A stretch of 64,000 nt of DNA from Blastococcus sp. URHD0036 (GTDB lineage: Bacteria; Actinomycetota; Actinomycetes; Mycobacteriales; Geodermatophilaceae). The position numbers were made by a program, and so were the translations under genes. The notes beneath the pieces were generated by a model that was not told the DNA's origin, ran no database searches, and was given only the letters and a program-made list of their open reading frames with translations. Positions 10,907 through 19,332 of this stretch are shown here, one piece after another. How positions within the stretch are numbered: position 1 is the first letter of the stretch; every line of letters begins with the position of its first letter. The stretch spans positions 124,001 through 188,000 of the forward strand of contig NZ_JNIK01000005.1 in assembly GCF_000701365.1 (NCBI RefSeq), read 5' to 3'.

Positions 10907-11773
10907 GTGCTGCGCGTCGCCGTGCCCAACAAGGGAGCCCTGAGCGAACCGGCCGCCGAGATGCTCGCCGAGAGCGGCTACCGGCAGCGGCGGAGCACCA
11001 AGGACCTCGCCGTCTACGACCCGGACAGCGACACCGAGTTCTTCTACCTGCGACCCCGCGACATCGCCGTGTACGTCGCCTCGGGCACGCTGGACGTCGG
11101 CATCACCGGCCGGGACATGCTGCTCGAGACCGCTCCCGCCGACGGCGCCGAGCAGTCCACCGTGGAGGTCATGCCCCTGGGCTTTGGCCGCTCGTCGTTC
11201 CGCTTCGCCAGCCCGGTCGAGTCCGGCATCGAGAAGCTGGAGCAGCTGGCCGGCAAGCGGATCGCGACCGCCTATCCGGTGCTGCTGCGCCGGTACCTCG
11301 ACGAGAACGGCATCGACGCCGGCGTGGTCAAGCTCGACGGCGCGGTCGAGACCGCCTGCCGGCTGGGTGTGGCCGAGGCGGTCTGCGACGTCGTGGAGAC
11401 CGGGACGACGCTGCGGGCCGCGGGCCTGCACATCATCGGCGAGCCCGTGCTCTCCAGCGAGGCGGTCCTGGTGCGCCGGGGTGGTGCGGAGGAGAGCCCG
11501 GCGGTGGCCCAGCTGCGGCGGCGGCTGCGCGGCGTCCTCGTGGCGCGGCAGTACGTGCTGCTCGACTACGACTGCCCCAACGACCTGCTGGCGCGGGCCA
11601 CCGCCATCACGCCGGGGCTGGAGGGGCCGACCGTGAGCCCGCTGCAGACCGAGGGCTGGTCGGCGGTGCGCGCGATGGTCCGCCAGTCGGAGACCAACCG
11701 GCTGATGGACGAGCTCTGGGAGCTCGGTGCCCGCGCGATCCTGGTGACCAGCATCCACGCCTGCCGCATCTGA
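10907..11773 (+). CDS. hisG: ATP phosphoribosyltransferase, long form
   Basis: The product has 288 residues. It performs the first, feedback-inhibited step of histidine synthesis, joining ATP and PRPP. The periplasmic-binding-like catalytic core begins LRVAVPNKGALSEPA, and DVVETGTTLRAAGL forms the PRPP site. About 75 further residues (EGPTVSPLQTEGW onward) form the ACT-like C-terminal domain of long HisG, which mediates histidine inhibition without HisZ. The GTG start has a GAGGAG ribosome binding site about 9 nt upstream. It ends the operon and faces a DUF2877 gene on the other strand. Confidence 0.96.
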   Translation: MLRVAVPNKGALSEPAAEMLAESGYRQRRSTKDLAVYDPDSDTEFFYLRPRDIAVYVASGTLDVGITGRDMLLETAPADGAEQSTVEVMPLGFGRSSFRFASPVESGIEKLEQLAGKRIATAYPVLLRRYLDENGIDAGVVKLDGAVETACRLGVAEAVCDVVETGTTLRAAGLHIIGEPVLSSEAVLVRRGGAEESPAVAQLRRRLRGVLVARQYVLLDYDCPNDLLARATAITPGLEGPTVSPLQTEGWSAVRAMVRQSETNRLMDELWELGARAILVTSIHACRI

Positions 11774-11880
11774 GCGGTCAGGCCGGGCGGCGTCCTCGCG
11801 CCGGAGTCGCCGGCCTCGCGGTGGGGAGCGGGGTCGGCGGTCACGGGGCGAGGACGGTGATCACCGCTCCGGACATGCCG

Positions 11881-11912
11881 CGGGCCCCCGTCCCGATCAG
11901 GACGAGGGCCCG
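11881..11912. terminator. Hairpin between convergent hisG and DUF2877 gene
   Basis: The 13-nt arms at 11881-11893 and 11900-11912 pair with a single mismatch around the loop CGATCA. It would serve both strands. Confidence 0.65.
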
Positions 11913-11923
11913 GGCGGGCGCGT

Positions 11924-12916
11924 TCAGTGCGGGCGCGTGGTCCGCTCGACCAGGTCGATCGCGGTGGACAGGCCCAGCGCGAGGGCGCGGCCACTGGTCG
12001 ACCCGGTCGCCATCAGCCCGGCGATGGCCGGCCCGAGCGGGCGCTCACCGACCAGGCCCTGCAGGACGGCGGCGTACTCGCCGCTGACCCGCCCGGCCAT
12101 CGCGTGCCGCAGCAGGGCACGGGAGAGCTCGGTGGTGCGACCGACCGCGAGGGTGTGCACGCCGCTGGCGAAGCGCTCGGCTGCCGGGTGGCCCAGGAGC
12201 ACCAGGCCGGCGATCGTGCCGGCCATGACGTCGTCACCGGCCGGGGTCAGCCCGGGGCCGAGGCCGACCAGCCGGGTCGCGGTGCGGAGCGCCGCGTCGA
12301 GGTCGGCGCGGCGGACGGCGCCCCGGAGCGCGGCCAGCGGGCCACCGGGGCCGCCGGGGAGCCCGGGCAGGTTGAAGGCGCTGTGCGGGCCGTCGCCGTA
12401 CAGGGCGATGCGCAGCTGGCGCACGCCCTCGGGCAGCAGCGCGGGCCGCGGGGCGGGCAGCCGGGGCCGCGGGTCCCACCAGGCGGCGGCGCTGACGGCG
12501 AGGTCGCCGACGACGACGCGGCCGCCGCCGACCTCGGCGGGCGCGCCGGCCGGGAGGGCGACCAGCGGGCGCCCGTTGCTCGGCCGGAACAGCACGCACC
12601 CCAGCGGCAGCCGGGCGGCGTCACTGGTCAGGATCCCGACCACGTCCGTGCCGCGGTCGGTGGCGACCTGCAGGTACACGGCGGCCGGGACGCTGAGGAG
12701 CACCCGGGCGGGCCGGACCGGGCCGCGCAGCAGCTCGGCGACGCCGGTGCTGGCCGACGCGGGAACCGCGGTGGCGGCCCGGGACACGCGAGCGGTGCGC
12801 GCGGTGGCCTGGGCGGACTCGCGCGGGAGCGGGAAGGTGGGCATGCCGGCCCGGGCGGCTCGGCCGCGGGACTGCGACCCGGTGGCGGTGGGCGAGCTGT
12901 CGTCGATCGTGCGCAT
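11924..12916 (-). CDS. DUF2877 (AllH-like) domain protein
   Basis: The product has 330 residues. The C-terminal half carries the family hallmark GLGPGLTPAGDDVMAG and then TTELSRALLRHAMAGRVSGEY. DUF2877 proteins include AllH, one of three subunits (AllF, AllG, AllH) reported for oxamate carbamoyltransferase in allantoin breakdown. No AllF, AllG or carbamate kinase gene is in the window, so the function here is inferred only loosely. The first 75 residues are basic, low in conservation and possibly disordered. The start was taken at ATG 12916, because the region further upstream looks like promoter DNA. It is divergent from a PucR-type regulator. Confidence 0.8.
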   Translation of the reverse strand: MRTIDDSSPTATGSQSRGRAARAGMPTFPLPRESAQATARTARVSRAATAVPASASTGVAELLRGPVRPARVLLSVPAAVYLQVATDRGTDVVGILTSDAARLPLGCVLFRPSNGRPLVALPAGAPAEVGGGRVVVGDLAVSAAAWWDPRPRLPAPRPALLPEGVRQLRIALYGDGPHSAFNLPGLPGGPGGPLAALRGAVRRADLDAALRTATRLVGLGPGLTPAGDDVMAGTIAGLVLLGHPAAERFASGVHTLAVGRTTELSRALLRHAMAGRVSGEYAAVLQGLVGERPLGPAIAGLMATGSTSGRALALGLSTAIDLVERTTRPH

Positions 12917-13323
12917 CGGAGGCCTTTCCCCGAGAAAGTGGCGGGAGCTCCCCCTGACCGGTGCTCCTGCCCGGCGCCGTCCGCCCGTCGGGGGGCCAGG
13001 GCACCGGGGGAAGCGGTGGCCACCTACCATCCAGCGAGCGGGGTGGATCCGGAAGTCGAACGTATTCGGCGCGTCGCGGGCCGAAATATGGCGGATCTCG
13101 CCAAGAATGACCACGCTCGGACGGGGACTCCTGACAGAATGACGTCAACCGTGGAGCAACACTAGCGACGCCTTGGATGGAGACGCTTGCACATCGTCAC
13201 GGCTCGCGGAGGGGGATCACGCGCGGTGAGGTCGTATCTCCGGAGCGTTCGCGGAACGAAAGTGGCTACCCGGGTCGTGCGGCAGCCAAACACACCCCGT
13301 CCGGCCGAGAGGGGAACCGCCCG
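12917..13323. promoter_or_regulatory. 407-bp divergent intergenic region between DUF2877 gene and pucR-like gene
   Basis: There is no convincing gene, although frames stay open because of GC bias. It is locally AT-richer around 13050-13175. Two short inverted repeats are visible: CGAA-N4-TTCG at 13057-13068, and CGTTC-GCG-GAACG at 13246-13258. Either could be a binding site for the PucR-like protein. I could not place confident -35/-10 boxes. Confidence 0.4.
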
Positions 13324-15177
13324 GTGACCGAGGTCCGTCCGCAGCACGCGAGCTGGCAGGAGCGCTCCGGGCTCAGCCTCGACGAGGCCCTGGGGCTCCC
13401 GGGGCTGGCCGGTACCGAGGTCGTCGCCGGCAGCGGCGGCCGCTCCCGCCTGGTGCGGCACATGGTCGTCGACGACCCGGCCGATCCGCTGTCGGTGGCC
13501 GGGCCCGACGTGCTCGTCGTCCTCGGCGCGCGGCTGCCCGCGGCGGACCCGGCCAACTGTCGGGCCCTCGTCGAGCGGCTGGTCTCGATGGGCACCGCGG
13601 GGCTGGCCTACCGGCTCACCGAGGGGCCAGTGCCCGTGCCGCCCGAGGTGCTCGCCGAGGCCGACCGGCGCGACTTCCCGGTGCTCGCGGTGCCCGCCAC
13701 CTCCCGGATGGACGAGGTCGTCTCCGAGGTGCTCGGGGCCGTGGTGGCCAAGCAGGGCGAGGCCCTGGCGCTGTCCCTGCGGATGCACGACCAGTTCATC
13801 GACGTCGCGCTCAGCGGCGGCGGCCTCGCCGAGGTCACCGAGCAGCTCGCCAGCTACCTGGAGGGCGCCGCCGTCCTCGGGCTCGGGCCCGACCGCGAGA
13901 TCGTCACCAGCGCCGGCCCGGCGGTCGACGTCACCGAGATCAGCGACTGGCTCTGGCTGCTGGACGCCGCCGCCGACGACCTGATGGCCGAGATGGCACC
14001 GGCCCGCCGGATCTCCGGGCAGCGCGCCGTGCAGGCGGCGGTCACCCCCGCCGAGGTCCTGGCCGACGCCGACCTGTCACCCGCCGACGGCATCCTGCTG
14101 GTCCCCGGTCACCACGAGCTCCCCGGCGGGGTGGGGGAGTACGCCGTCGCCCCGATCGTCGCCGGTGACCAGCGGCAGGGCTGGCTGGTCGCCGTGCACC
14201 GGACCGGTTCGCTGCTCTGGGGGGCCGGCGGGGTGCTGGAGCGGGCCGCCGTCGTCGCCGCACTGTCGGTGATCCGCCAGCAGGCCGTGCACTCGGTGGA
14301 GCTGCGCTTCCAGGGCGACCTGGTCCGCCGGCTCGTCGGCGGGTCGCTGCGGCACACCGAGCGCGTGCTGGCCCAGACGCGGTCGTTCGGCTGGCGGCTG
14401 GACGGCCCGGTCATCGTGCTGGTGACGGCGACCGAGACCGCCGCCGACCCGAACGCCGATCCCACCCGCGCGCTCGACGTCCTCGACCGGCTCGCCGACG
14501 GGTGGCGGTCGGCCCTGGAGGGCGAGGTCGCCGGCGCCGCCGTGGCGGGCCTGTCCACCGAGATCGTCACGGTCCTGCCGCTCGACGGGCGCAGCCCCGA
14601 GGAGATCACCTCCCTCGTCGCCGCCGTGACCTCACGGGTGAACGCCCGGGTCCGCCGGGTGGGCCGGGTGCTCGCCACCGGCATCGGCCGGCCGGCCGGA
14701 TCGCTCTCCGCGGTCGGCGAGGCCTACCAGCAGGCGCAGCGGGCGCTGGGCGTGGGGCAGGAGATCCACGGGCCGGCGACCGTCACGCACTTCGACCAGC
14801 TCGGCGTCTTCCGGCTGCTCTCCCTCATCCCCGACAGCACCGAGCTGCGGTCCTACGTCGACGAGGTGCTCGGCTCGCTGGCCGACGCGTCCGACGCCGA
14901 CTCGGCCGACCTGCGCGAGACGCTCCGGGTGCTGCTCGAGACCAACCTCAACGTCGCGGAGTCCGCCCGCCGGCTGCACTTCCACTACAACACGATGCGC
15001 TACCGCATCGGCAAGCTCGAGCGGCTGCTCGGACCCTTCACCACCGACCCGACGCTGCGGCTCAACCTGCTGCTGGCGCTGCACGCGGCGCGGATGCGCG
15101 GCCTCGACCAGCCGCACCGCCCGCCGGTGGACGCCGGTCTCCTGCCGCCGGACGACGGTCTGGACGCACTGATCTGA
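13324..15177 (+). CDS. PucR-family transcriptional regulator
   Basis: The product has 617 residues. The N-terminal purine-catabolism PucR domain spans about 10-135. A middle GGDEF-like/CdaR domain follows. A C-terminal PucR-type helix-turn-helix is seen at about 545-600, in RVLLETNLNVAESARRLHFH and the following YNTMRYRIGKLERL. PucR proteins usually activate purine or other nitrogen-source catabolism genes. The GTG at 13324 was chosen because the conserved domain starts soon after it and a GAGAGGGGAA element lies about 7 nt before. The in-frame ATG at 13177 would add 49 arginine-rich residues without homology. The divergent DUF2877 gene is the likely target. Confidence 0.9.
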   Translation: MTEVRPQHASWQERSGLSLDEALGLPGLAGTEVVAGSGGRSRLVRHMVVDDPADPLSVAGPDVLVVLGARLPAADPANCRALVERLVSMGTAGLAYRLTEGPVPVPPEVLAEADRRDFPVLAVPATSRMDEVVSEVLGAVVAKQGEALALSLRMHDQFIDVALSGGGLAEVTEQLASYLEGAAVLGLGPDREIVTSAGPAVDVTEISDWLWLLDAAADDLMAEMAPARRISGQRAVQAAVTPAEVLADADLSPADGILLVPGHHELPGGVGEYAVAPIVAGDQRQGWLVAVHRTGSLLWGAGGVLERAAVVAALSVIRQQAVHSVELRFQGDLVRRLVGGSLRHTERVLAQTRSFGWRLDGPVIVLVTATETAADPNADPTRALDVLDRLADGWRSALEGEVAGAAVAGLSTEIVTVLPLDGRSPEEITSLVAAVTSRVNARVRRVGRVLATGIGRPAGSLSAVGEAYQQAQRALGVGQEIHGPATVTHFDQLGVFRLLSLIPDSTELRSYVDEVLGSLADASDADSADLRETLRVLLETNLNVAESARRLHFHYNTMRYRIGKLERLLGPFTTDPTLRLNLLLALHAARMRGLDQPHRPPVDAGLLPPDDGLDALI

Positions 15178-15206
15178 GCGGGCCGATCGAGGAGCTCGTC
15201 GACCGG

Positions 15207-15923
15207 ATGGCGGCCCTGCTCGCGCCCATGGAGGCGGCCGCGGACCCGGCGCGGTTCTTCCTGGGCACCTACCTGCGCACCACGCGGGCGGTGGGCGCGG
15301 CCCTGGACGCCGGGCTGTTCGAGGAACCGGGCTGGGTCACGACCTGGGACGTGGACTTCGCCGGGCTCTACCTCGACGCGCTGGAGGCGCACGGCCGCGA
15401 CCCGGCGAGCGCGCCGGAGCCGTGGCGGGAGGCGTTCGGGACGCGCGCCGCGGCCCGGCCGGAGGCGCACGTGCTCCTCGGCATGAACGCGCACATCAAC
15501 TACGACCTGCCGCAGTCCCTGGTGCGGGTCATCCCGCCCGCCGACTTCGCCGATCCCGCGGTGCACGCCGCCCGCGAGCGCGACCACGAGCGGATCGACG
15601 GCGTGCTCGCCGGCCGGGTCGCCGACGAGGACGCCGCGCTGCAGGCCGCGGGGAGCCGGCGCACCGTCGTCGACCGGCTGGCGGCGGGGCTGAACCGCGG
15701 GGCGGCGCGGGTGCTGCTGCGCGAGTCGCGGCGCAAGGTGTGGGCCAACGCCAACGCGCTGCACGCCGCCCGGCTGCGCGGACCCGACGCGCTGACCGCC
15801 CGTGTGGCGGAGCTGGAGCGGCTGAGCGCGGCCCGGGTCGCCGACCTCCGCCGTCCCGGGCCCGTCCTGCTGCGGCTCGCGGTGCGCGGCTTCGGCGTCA
15901 CGCTCCCGCCGGGCGGGGCATAG
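15207..15923 (+). CDS. DUF5995 family protein
   Basis: The product has 238 residues from ATG 15207. The family signature LLGMNAHINYDLPQSLVRV lies near the middle, and the fold is predicted all-helical with no signal peptide. The function of DUF5995 is unknown. The histidine-rich motif MNAHINYD and the downstream acidic helices could bind metal, but this is a guess. The start is uncertain. ATG 15207 has GAGGAG 12 nt upstream. However, conserved residues (IEELVDRM) extend back to a CTG at 15174 that overlaps the regulator's stop as CTGA. Co-transcription with the pucR-like gene is likely. Confidence 0.8.
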   Translation: MAALLAPMEAAADPARFFLGTYLRTTRAVGAALDAGLFEEPGWVTTWDVDFAGLYLDALEAHGRDPASAPEPWREAFGTRAAARPEAHVLLGMNAHINYDLPQSLVRVIPPADFADPAVHAARERDHERIDGVLAGRVADEDAALQAAGSRRTVVDRLAAGLNRGAARVLLRESRRKVWANANALHAARLRGPDALTARVAELERLSAARVADLRRPGPVLLRLAVRGFGVTLPPGGA

Positions 15924-15975
15924 GAAGCTCCCCCCACGTTTAGAGTGCGAGGACGTAGGGAGAGCTTCCTATGCC
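15917..15975. terminator. Bidirectional terminator-like stem around the DUF5995 stop codon
   Basis: GGCATAGGAAGCTC (15917-15930) is perfectly complementary to 15962-15975, with CCC/GGG pairing just inside. The stop TAG of the upstream gene lies in the left arm, and the right arm abuts the stop of the convergent MurA-like gene. Confidence 0.7.
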
Positions 15976-17520
15976 TCAGTCGTGGAAGACCTCGATGGAG
16001 GCGCCCATCTCCACCAGCCGCTCGTAGAGGTGCTCGTAGCCGCGGGCGATGATGTCGACGTTGCGCAGGACCGACGTGCCGCGGGCGGCGAGCATGCTCA
16101 GCAGCAGGCAGACGGCCGGGCGCAGCGCCGGCGGGCAGACCACCTCCGCCGCGCGCCACCGGGTCGGGCCGGTGATCAGGACGCGGTGCGGGTCGAGCAG
16201 CCGGACGTCGGCGCCCAGGCGGGTCAGGTCCGACAGGTGGATGGCCCGGTTGTCGTAGACCCAGTCGTGGATCATCGTCGAGCCCTCGGCCGCCGCCGCG
16301 ATGACCGCGAAGAACGGCAGGTGGTCGATGTTGAGGCCCGGGAACGGCATCGGGTGGATCTTGTCGATCGGTGCCTTGAGGTCCGAGGGCTGGATGGTGA
16401 TGTCGGCCAGCCGGGTGTGGCCGTTGGCGGCGCGGTACTCCGGCGACAGCGAGTAGCGCAGCCCCATCTCGGACAGGACGGCGAGCTCGATCTCCAGGAA
16501 CTCCAGCGGCGCGCGGCGGACCGTCAGCTCCGACCGGGTGACGATCCCCGCGGTGAGCAGGCTCATCGCCTCCACCGGGTCCTCGCTGATCGTGTAGTCG
16601 ACGTCGGCGTCGAGCACCGGCCGGCCGCGGACGACCAGCGTCGTCGTCCCCAGGCCGTCGATCTGCACGCCGAGCAGCTGCAGGTACAGGACCAGGTCGT
16701 GGACCATGTAGTTGGAGCTGGCGTTGCGGATGGTCGTGGTGCCGTCGGTGCGCGCGGCCGCGAGCAGCGCGTTCTCGGTCACGGTGTCGCCGCGCTCGGT
16801 CAGCACGATGGTGCGGTCGACGGTGGTGGGGGGCGACACCGTGGCCTGGTAGTGGCCGGCGTGGGCCTCGATCTCCAGGCCGAACCGGCGCAGCGCGATC
16901 ATGTGCGGCTCGACGGTGCGGGTGCCGAGGTCGCAGCCGCCCGCGTAGGGGAGCCGGAAGCTGTCGGCGCGGTGCAGCAGCGGGCCGAGGAACATGATGA
17001 TGCTGCGGGTCCGCCGGGCGGCGTCGGCGTCGATGCCGTCGAGGTTGAGTTCGGCGGGGACGACGAGGGTCAGGTCGTGGCCGGCGGTGTCCCACACGGC
17101 GGAGACGCCGATGGAGCGGAGCACGTCGAGGATCCGCTCCACCTCGACGATGCGGGCGACGTTGCGCAGGGTCGTGCGCCCGCGGTTGAGCAGTGCGGCG
17201 CACAGCAGCGCGACGGCGGCGTTCTTCGAGGACTTGACGGTGACGCTGCCCTGCAGCGCGGTGCCGCCGGTGACCCGGAGGTGGGTGGGTCCGGTCGGCC
17301 CGACGGTGATCAGCTCGCTGTCGAGGGCCTCCGAGAGCCGGCCGAGGAGTTCCAGGGTCAGGTTCTGGCCGCCCTGCTCGATGCGGGCGACGGCGCTCTG
17401 GCTGGTGCCGAGCCGCTCGGCCAGCTGGGCCTGGGTCAGGCCGCGGTGCTGGCGCGCGTCGCGGACGAGCGCTCCGATGCGACGCATGGCGGTGTCGACG
17501 GGCTGTTCGATGAGCGTCAC
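15976..17520 (-). CDS. XRE helix-turn-helix fused to MurA-like enolpyruvyl transferase
   Basis: The product has 514 residues. Residues 12-67 form an XRE-type helix-turn-helix (GLTQAQLAERLGTSQSAVAR). From about residue 78 the protein is a full UDP-N-acetylglucosamine 1-carboxyvinyltransferase. The substrate lysine is in SSKNAAVALL, and Cys196 in AGGCDLGTR matches the fosfomycin-target cysteine of MurA. The usual GAKN is changed to SSKN, and GARPVD to GTRTVE, so activity may be altered. Such fusions are known in actinobacteria beside a normal MurA. The GTG at 17520 is 7 nt after a TACGGT -10 box that abuts a TATCTC/GAGATA palindrome, suggesting autoregulation. An in-frame ATG at 17541 lies inside that palindrome and is less likely. 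Confidence 0.88.
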   Translation of the reverse strand: MTLIEQPVDTAMRRIGALVRDARQHRGLTQAQLAERLGTSQSAVARIEQGGQNLTLELLGRLSEALDSELITVGPTGPTHLRVTGGTALQGSVTVKSSKNAAVALLCAALLNRGRTTLRNVARIVEVERILDVLRSIGVSAVWDTAGHDLTLVVPAELNLDGIDADAARRTRSIIMFLGPLLHRADSFRLPYAGGCDLGTRTVEPHMIALRRFGLEIEAHAGHYQATVSPPTTVDRTIVLTERGDTVTENALLAAARTDGTTTIRNASSNYMVHDLVLYLQLLGVQIDGLGTTTLVVRGRPVLDADVDYTISEDPVEAMSLLTAGIVTRSELTVRRAPLEFLEIELAVLSEMGLRYSLSPEYRAANGHTRLADITIQPSDLKAPIDKIHPMPFPGLNIDHLPFFAVIAAAAEGSTMIHDWVYDNRAIHLSDLTRLGADVRLLDPHRVLITGPTRWRAAEVVCPPALRPAVCLLLSMLAARGTSVLRNVDIIARGYEHLYERLVEMGASIEVFHD

Positions 17521-17527
17521 GGGACCG

Positions 17528-17549
17528 ACCGTATCTCGCATGTGAGATA
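17528..17549 (-). promoter_or_regulatory. -10 TACGGT plus operator-like palindrome TATCTC-N6-GAGATA
   Basis: The -10 box (17528-17533) ends 7 nt before the GTG of the XRE-MurA gene. The palindrome 17532-17549 overlaps its upstream edge. It matches its reverse complement at 16 of 18 positions, with CATG at the centre. The divergent SDR gene starts 57 bp away. Confidence 0.6.
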
Positions 17550-17593
17550 GGCGGCGCGCGGCTCGCCGGGCACCCTGGACGGACCGGTCCGGC

Positions 17594-17599
17594 CAGAAT
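17594..17599 (+). promoter_or_regulatory. -10-like CAGAAT for the SDR-like gene
   Basis: CAGAAT ends 6 nt before the ATG at 17606, the same leaderless geometry as other first genes in the window. Confidence 0.45.
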
Positions 17600-17605
17600 G
17601 AGGCC

Positions 17606-18349
17606 ATGGACATCCTCGTGACGGGGGCCTCCGGACGGCTCGGCCCCTCCCTCGTGCAGGCGCTGCAGGCCGACGGCGACCGGCTGCGGCTGATGTCGCG
17701 GCGCGGAGCCGGCCCCGGCGGTGTGCGCGGGGACCTGGCCACCGGCTTCGACCTCCGCGACGCCCTGGCCGGCGCCGAGGTCGTCGTGCACGCGGCCAGC
17801 GACCCGACCAACGCCTGGGAGGTCGACGTCGCCGGGACCCGGCGGCTGGTGCAGGCCGTGGACCGGGACCGGCTGCGGCACCTGGTGTACGTGTCGATCG
17901 TCGGCGTCGACCGGATCCCGTACGGCTACTACCGCGCCAAGTACGCCGCCGAGCAGGTGCTGCTGGCTTCCGGCCTGCCGCTGACCATCGTGCGGATCAC
18001 CCAGTTCCACGGCTTCGTCGACGAGCTCCTCGCCACGGCCCGCAAGGGGCCGGTGCTGCCGGTCCCCATGGGCTGGCGGGTCCAGCCGGTCGACGTCGCC
18101 GACGCCGGCGCGTACCTCGCTCAGGTGGCCCGGCAGCAGCCGACCGGGGACGTCGTGGAGTTCGGCGGACCGGAGGAACTCGCCGTCGCCGACATCGCCC
18201 GCGCGTGGGTGGCCGCCCGCGGCGGTGGCGGGCACGTGGTCTCCACGCCGGTACCCGGGCGGCTCAGCACCGCCGTCCGGGACGGCGCGGCGCTGCCCTC
18301 CGGCCGGGACCGCGGACGGCGCACGTACGCCGCCCATCTGGGCGGATGA
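17606..18349 (+). CDS. Atypical SDR / NmrA-like NAD(P)-binding protein
   Basis: The product has 247 residues. The N-terminal nucleotide-binding loop is MDILVTGASGRLGPSL (GxxGxxG type), followed by DVAGTRRLVQAV and a degenerate active-site region YYRAKYAAEQVL. The architecture matches atypical short-chain dehydrogenases of the NmrA/NAD(P)H-epimerase-like group. These are often sugar-nucleotide or redox-sensing proteins, and the substrate is unknown. It is divergent from the XRE-MurA gene, and the palindrome between them could control both. A DMT-type transporter gene follows after 62 bp with its own promoter. Confidence 0.82.
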   Translation: MDILVTGASGRLGPSLVQALQADGDRLRLMSRRGAGPGGVRGDLATGFDLRDALAGAEVVVHAASDPTNAWEVDVAGTRRLVQAVDRDRLRHLVYVSIVGVDRIPYGYYRAKYAAEQVLLASGLPLTIVRITQFHGFVDELLATARKGPVLPVPMGWRVQPVDVADAGAYLAQVARQQPTGDVVEFGGPEELAVADIARAWVAARGGGGHVVSTPVPGRLSTAVRDGAALPSGRDRGRRTYAAHLGG

Positions 18350-18399
18350 CCGACGACGCCGTGTCCGGAAACCGCCGGAGGGGTGTCGTACCCGGCACC

Positions 18400-18405
18400 T
18401 AGTCT
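18400..18405 (+). promoter_or_regulatory. -10 element TAGTCT for the EamA transporter gene
   Basis: TAGTCT ends 6 nt before the GTG at 18412, so the transcript is probably leaderless. Confidence 0.6.
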
Positions 18406-18411
18406 GCGGAG

Positions 18412-19332
18412 GTGCTGAACCCGCCGCCGGCCGCCCGTGCGTTCCTCGTCCCCGCGGCCGTCGTCGTCACCGTGCTGGCGTGGGCGTCGGCGTTCGTCGG
18501 CATCCGGGCCGTCGGTGAGGACATCTCGCCGGGTGCGCTGGCCCTGGGCCGGCTGCTGGTCGGCACCGTCGTCCTCGCCGTGCTCGCGCTCGGCCGTGGC
18601 TGGGTGGCGCCCACCCGCCGCGAGTGGGCGCTGCTGGCCGGCTGCGGGGTGGGCTGGTTCGCCGTCTACAACGTCGCGCTGAACGCGGCCGAGCGGCACC
18701 TGGACGCCGGGACGACGTCGCTGCTGGCCAACGTCGGGCCGATCCTCATCGCCGTCTTCGCCGGGCTGTGGCTGGGGGAGGGGTTCCCGCGCTGGCTGGT
18801 CGTCGGCATCGCGGTGGCCTTCGCCGGCGTGCTGCTCATCGGCCTCTCCACCAGCAGCGGCGGGGCCGACGTCATCGGCGTCGTCTTCTGCCTGGTCGCC
18901 GCGGTCGGCTACGCGATCGGGGTCGTCGCGCAGAAGGTGGTCCTGCGCCGACTGCCCGCCCTGCAGGTGGTCCTCACCGCCTGCGCGATCGGCGCGATTT
19001 GCTGCCTGCCGTGGGCCGGCGTGCTGGCCGGCGACGTCGCCGACGCGCCCCTGTCGTCGGTGCTCGGCATGGTCTACCTGGGCGCGGTGCCGACGGCGAT
19101 CGCGTTCAGCACCTGGGCCTATGCGCTGGCCCGCACCGACGCCGGCCGGCTCGGCGTGACCACCTACCTGGTGCCGCCGCTGGTGATCGGACTCGCCTGG
19201 GTCCTGCTCGACGAGGTGCCGCCGGTGCTCGCCGTCGTGGGTGGCGTGGTGTGCCTGGCCGGGGTGGCGGTCTCCCGCCGCCGCGACCGGGCCCCGGCGG
19301 TCGCGCCGCAGGAGGCCGCGGTCCCCGGCTGA
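18412..19332 (+). CDS. EamA/DMT-family transporter (RhaT/YdcZ-type)
   Basis: The product has 306 residues. It is a membrane protein with about ten hydrophobic segments arranged as two EamA repeats of five, the drug/metabolite transporter fold. The first repeat starts near AFLVPAAVVVTVLAWASAF and the second near GADVIGVVFCLVAAVGYAIG. Such proteins export amino acids, metabolites or drugs, and the substrate cannot be read from sequence. The C-terminus is short and basic. It has its own leaderless promoter. The gene ends in a 22-bp palindrome shared with the stop codon of the convergent universal stress gene. Confidence 0.85.
   Translation: MLNPPPAARAFLVPAAVVVTVLAWASAFVGIRAVGEDISPGALALGRLLVGTVVLAVLALGRGWVAPTRREWALLAGCGVGWFAVYNVALNAAERHLDAGTTSLLANVGPILIAVFAGLWLGEGFPRWLVVGIAVAFAGVLLIGLSTSSGGADVIGVVFCLVAAVGYAIGVVAQKVVLRRLPALQVVLTACAIGAICCLPWAGVLAGDVADAPLSSVLGMVYLGAVPTAIAFSTWAYALARTDAGRLGVTTYLVPPLVIGLAWVLLDEVPPVLAVVGGVVCLAGVAVSRRRDRAPAVAPQEAAVPG

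Noticed and set aside
13057-13068. CGAA-N4-TTCG as a LexA box
   Set aside because: The arms are only 4 bp and do not match CGAAC-N4-GTTCG, unlike the site at 23564.
13177-13323. Start of the PucR-like gene at ATG 13177
   Set aside because: It adds 49 Arg/Gly-rich residues without similarity, while GTG 13324 has a ribosome binding site and the domain begins soon after.
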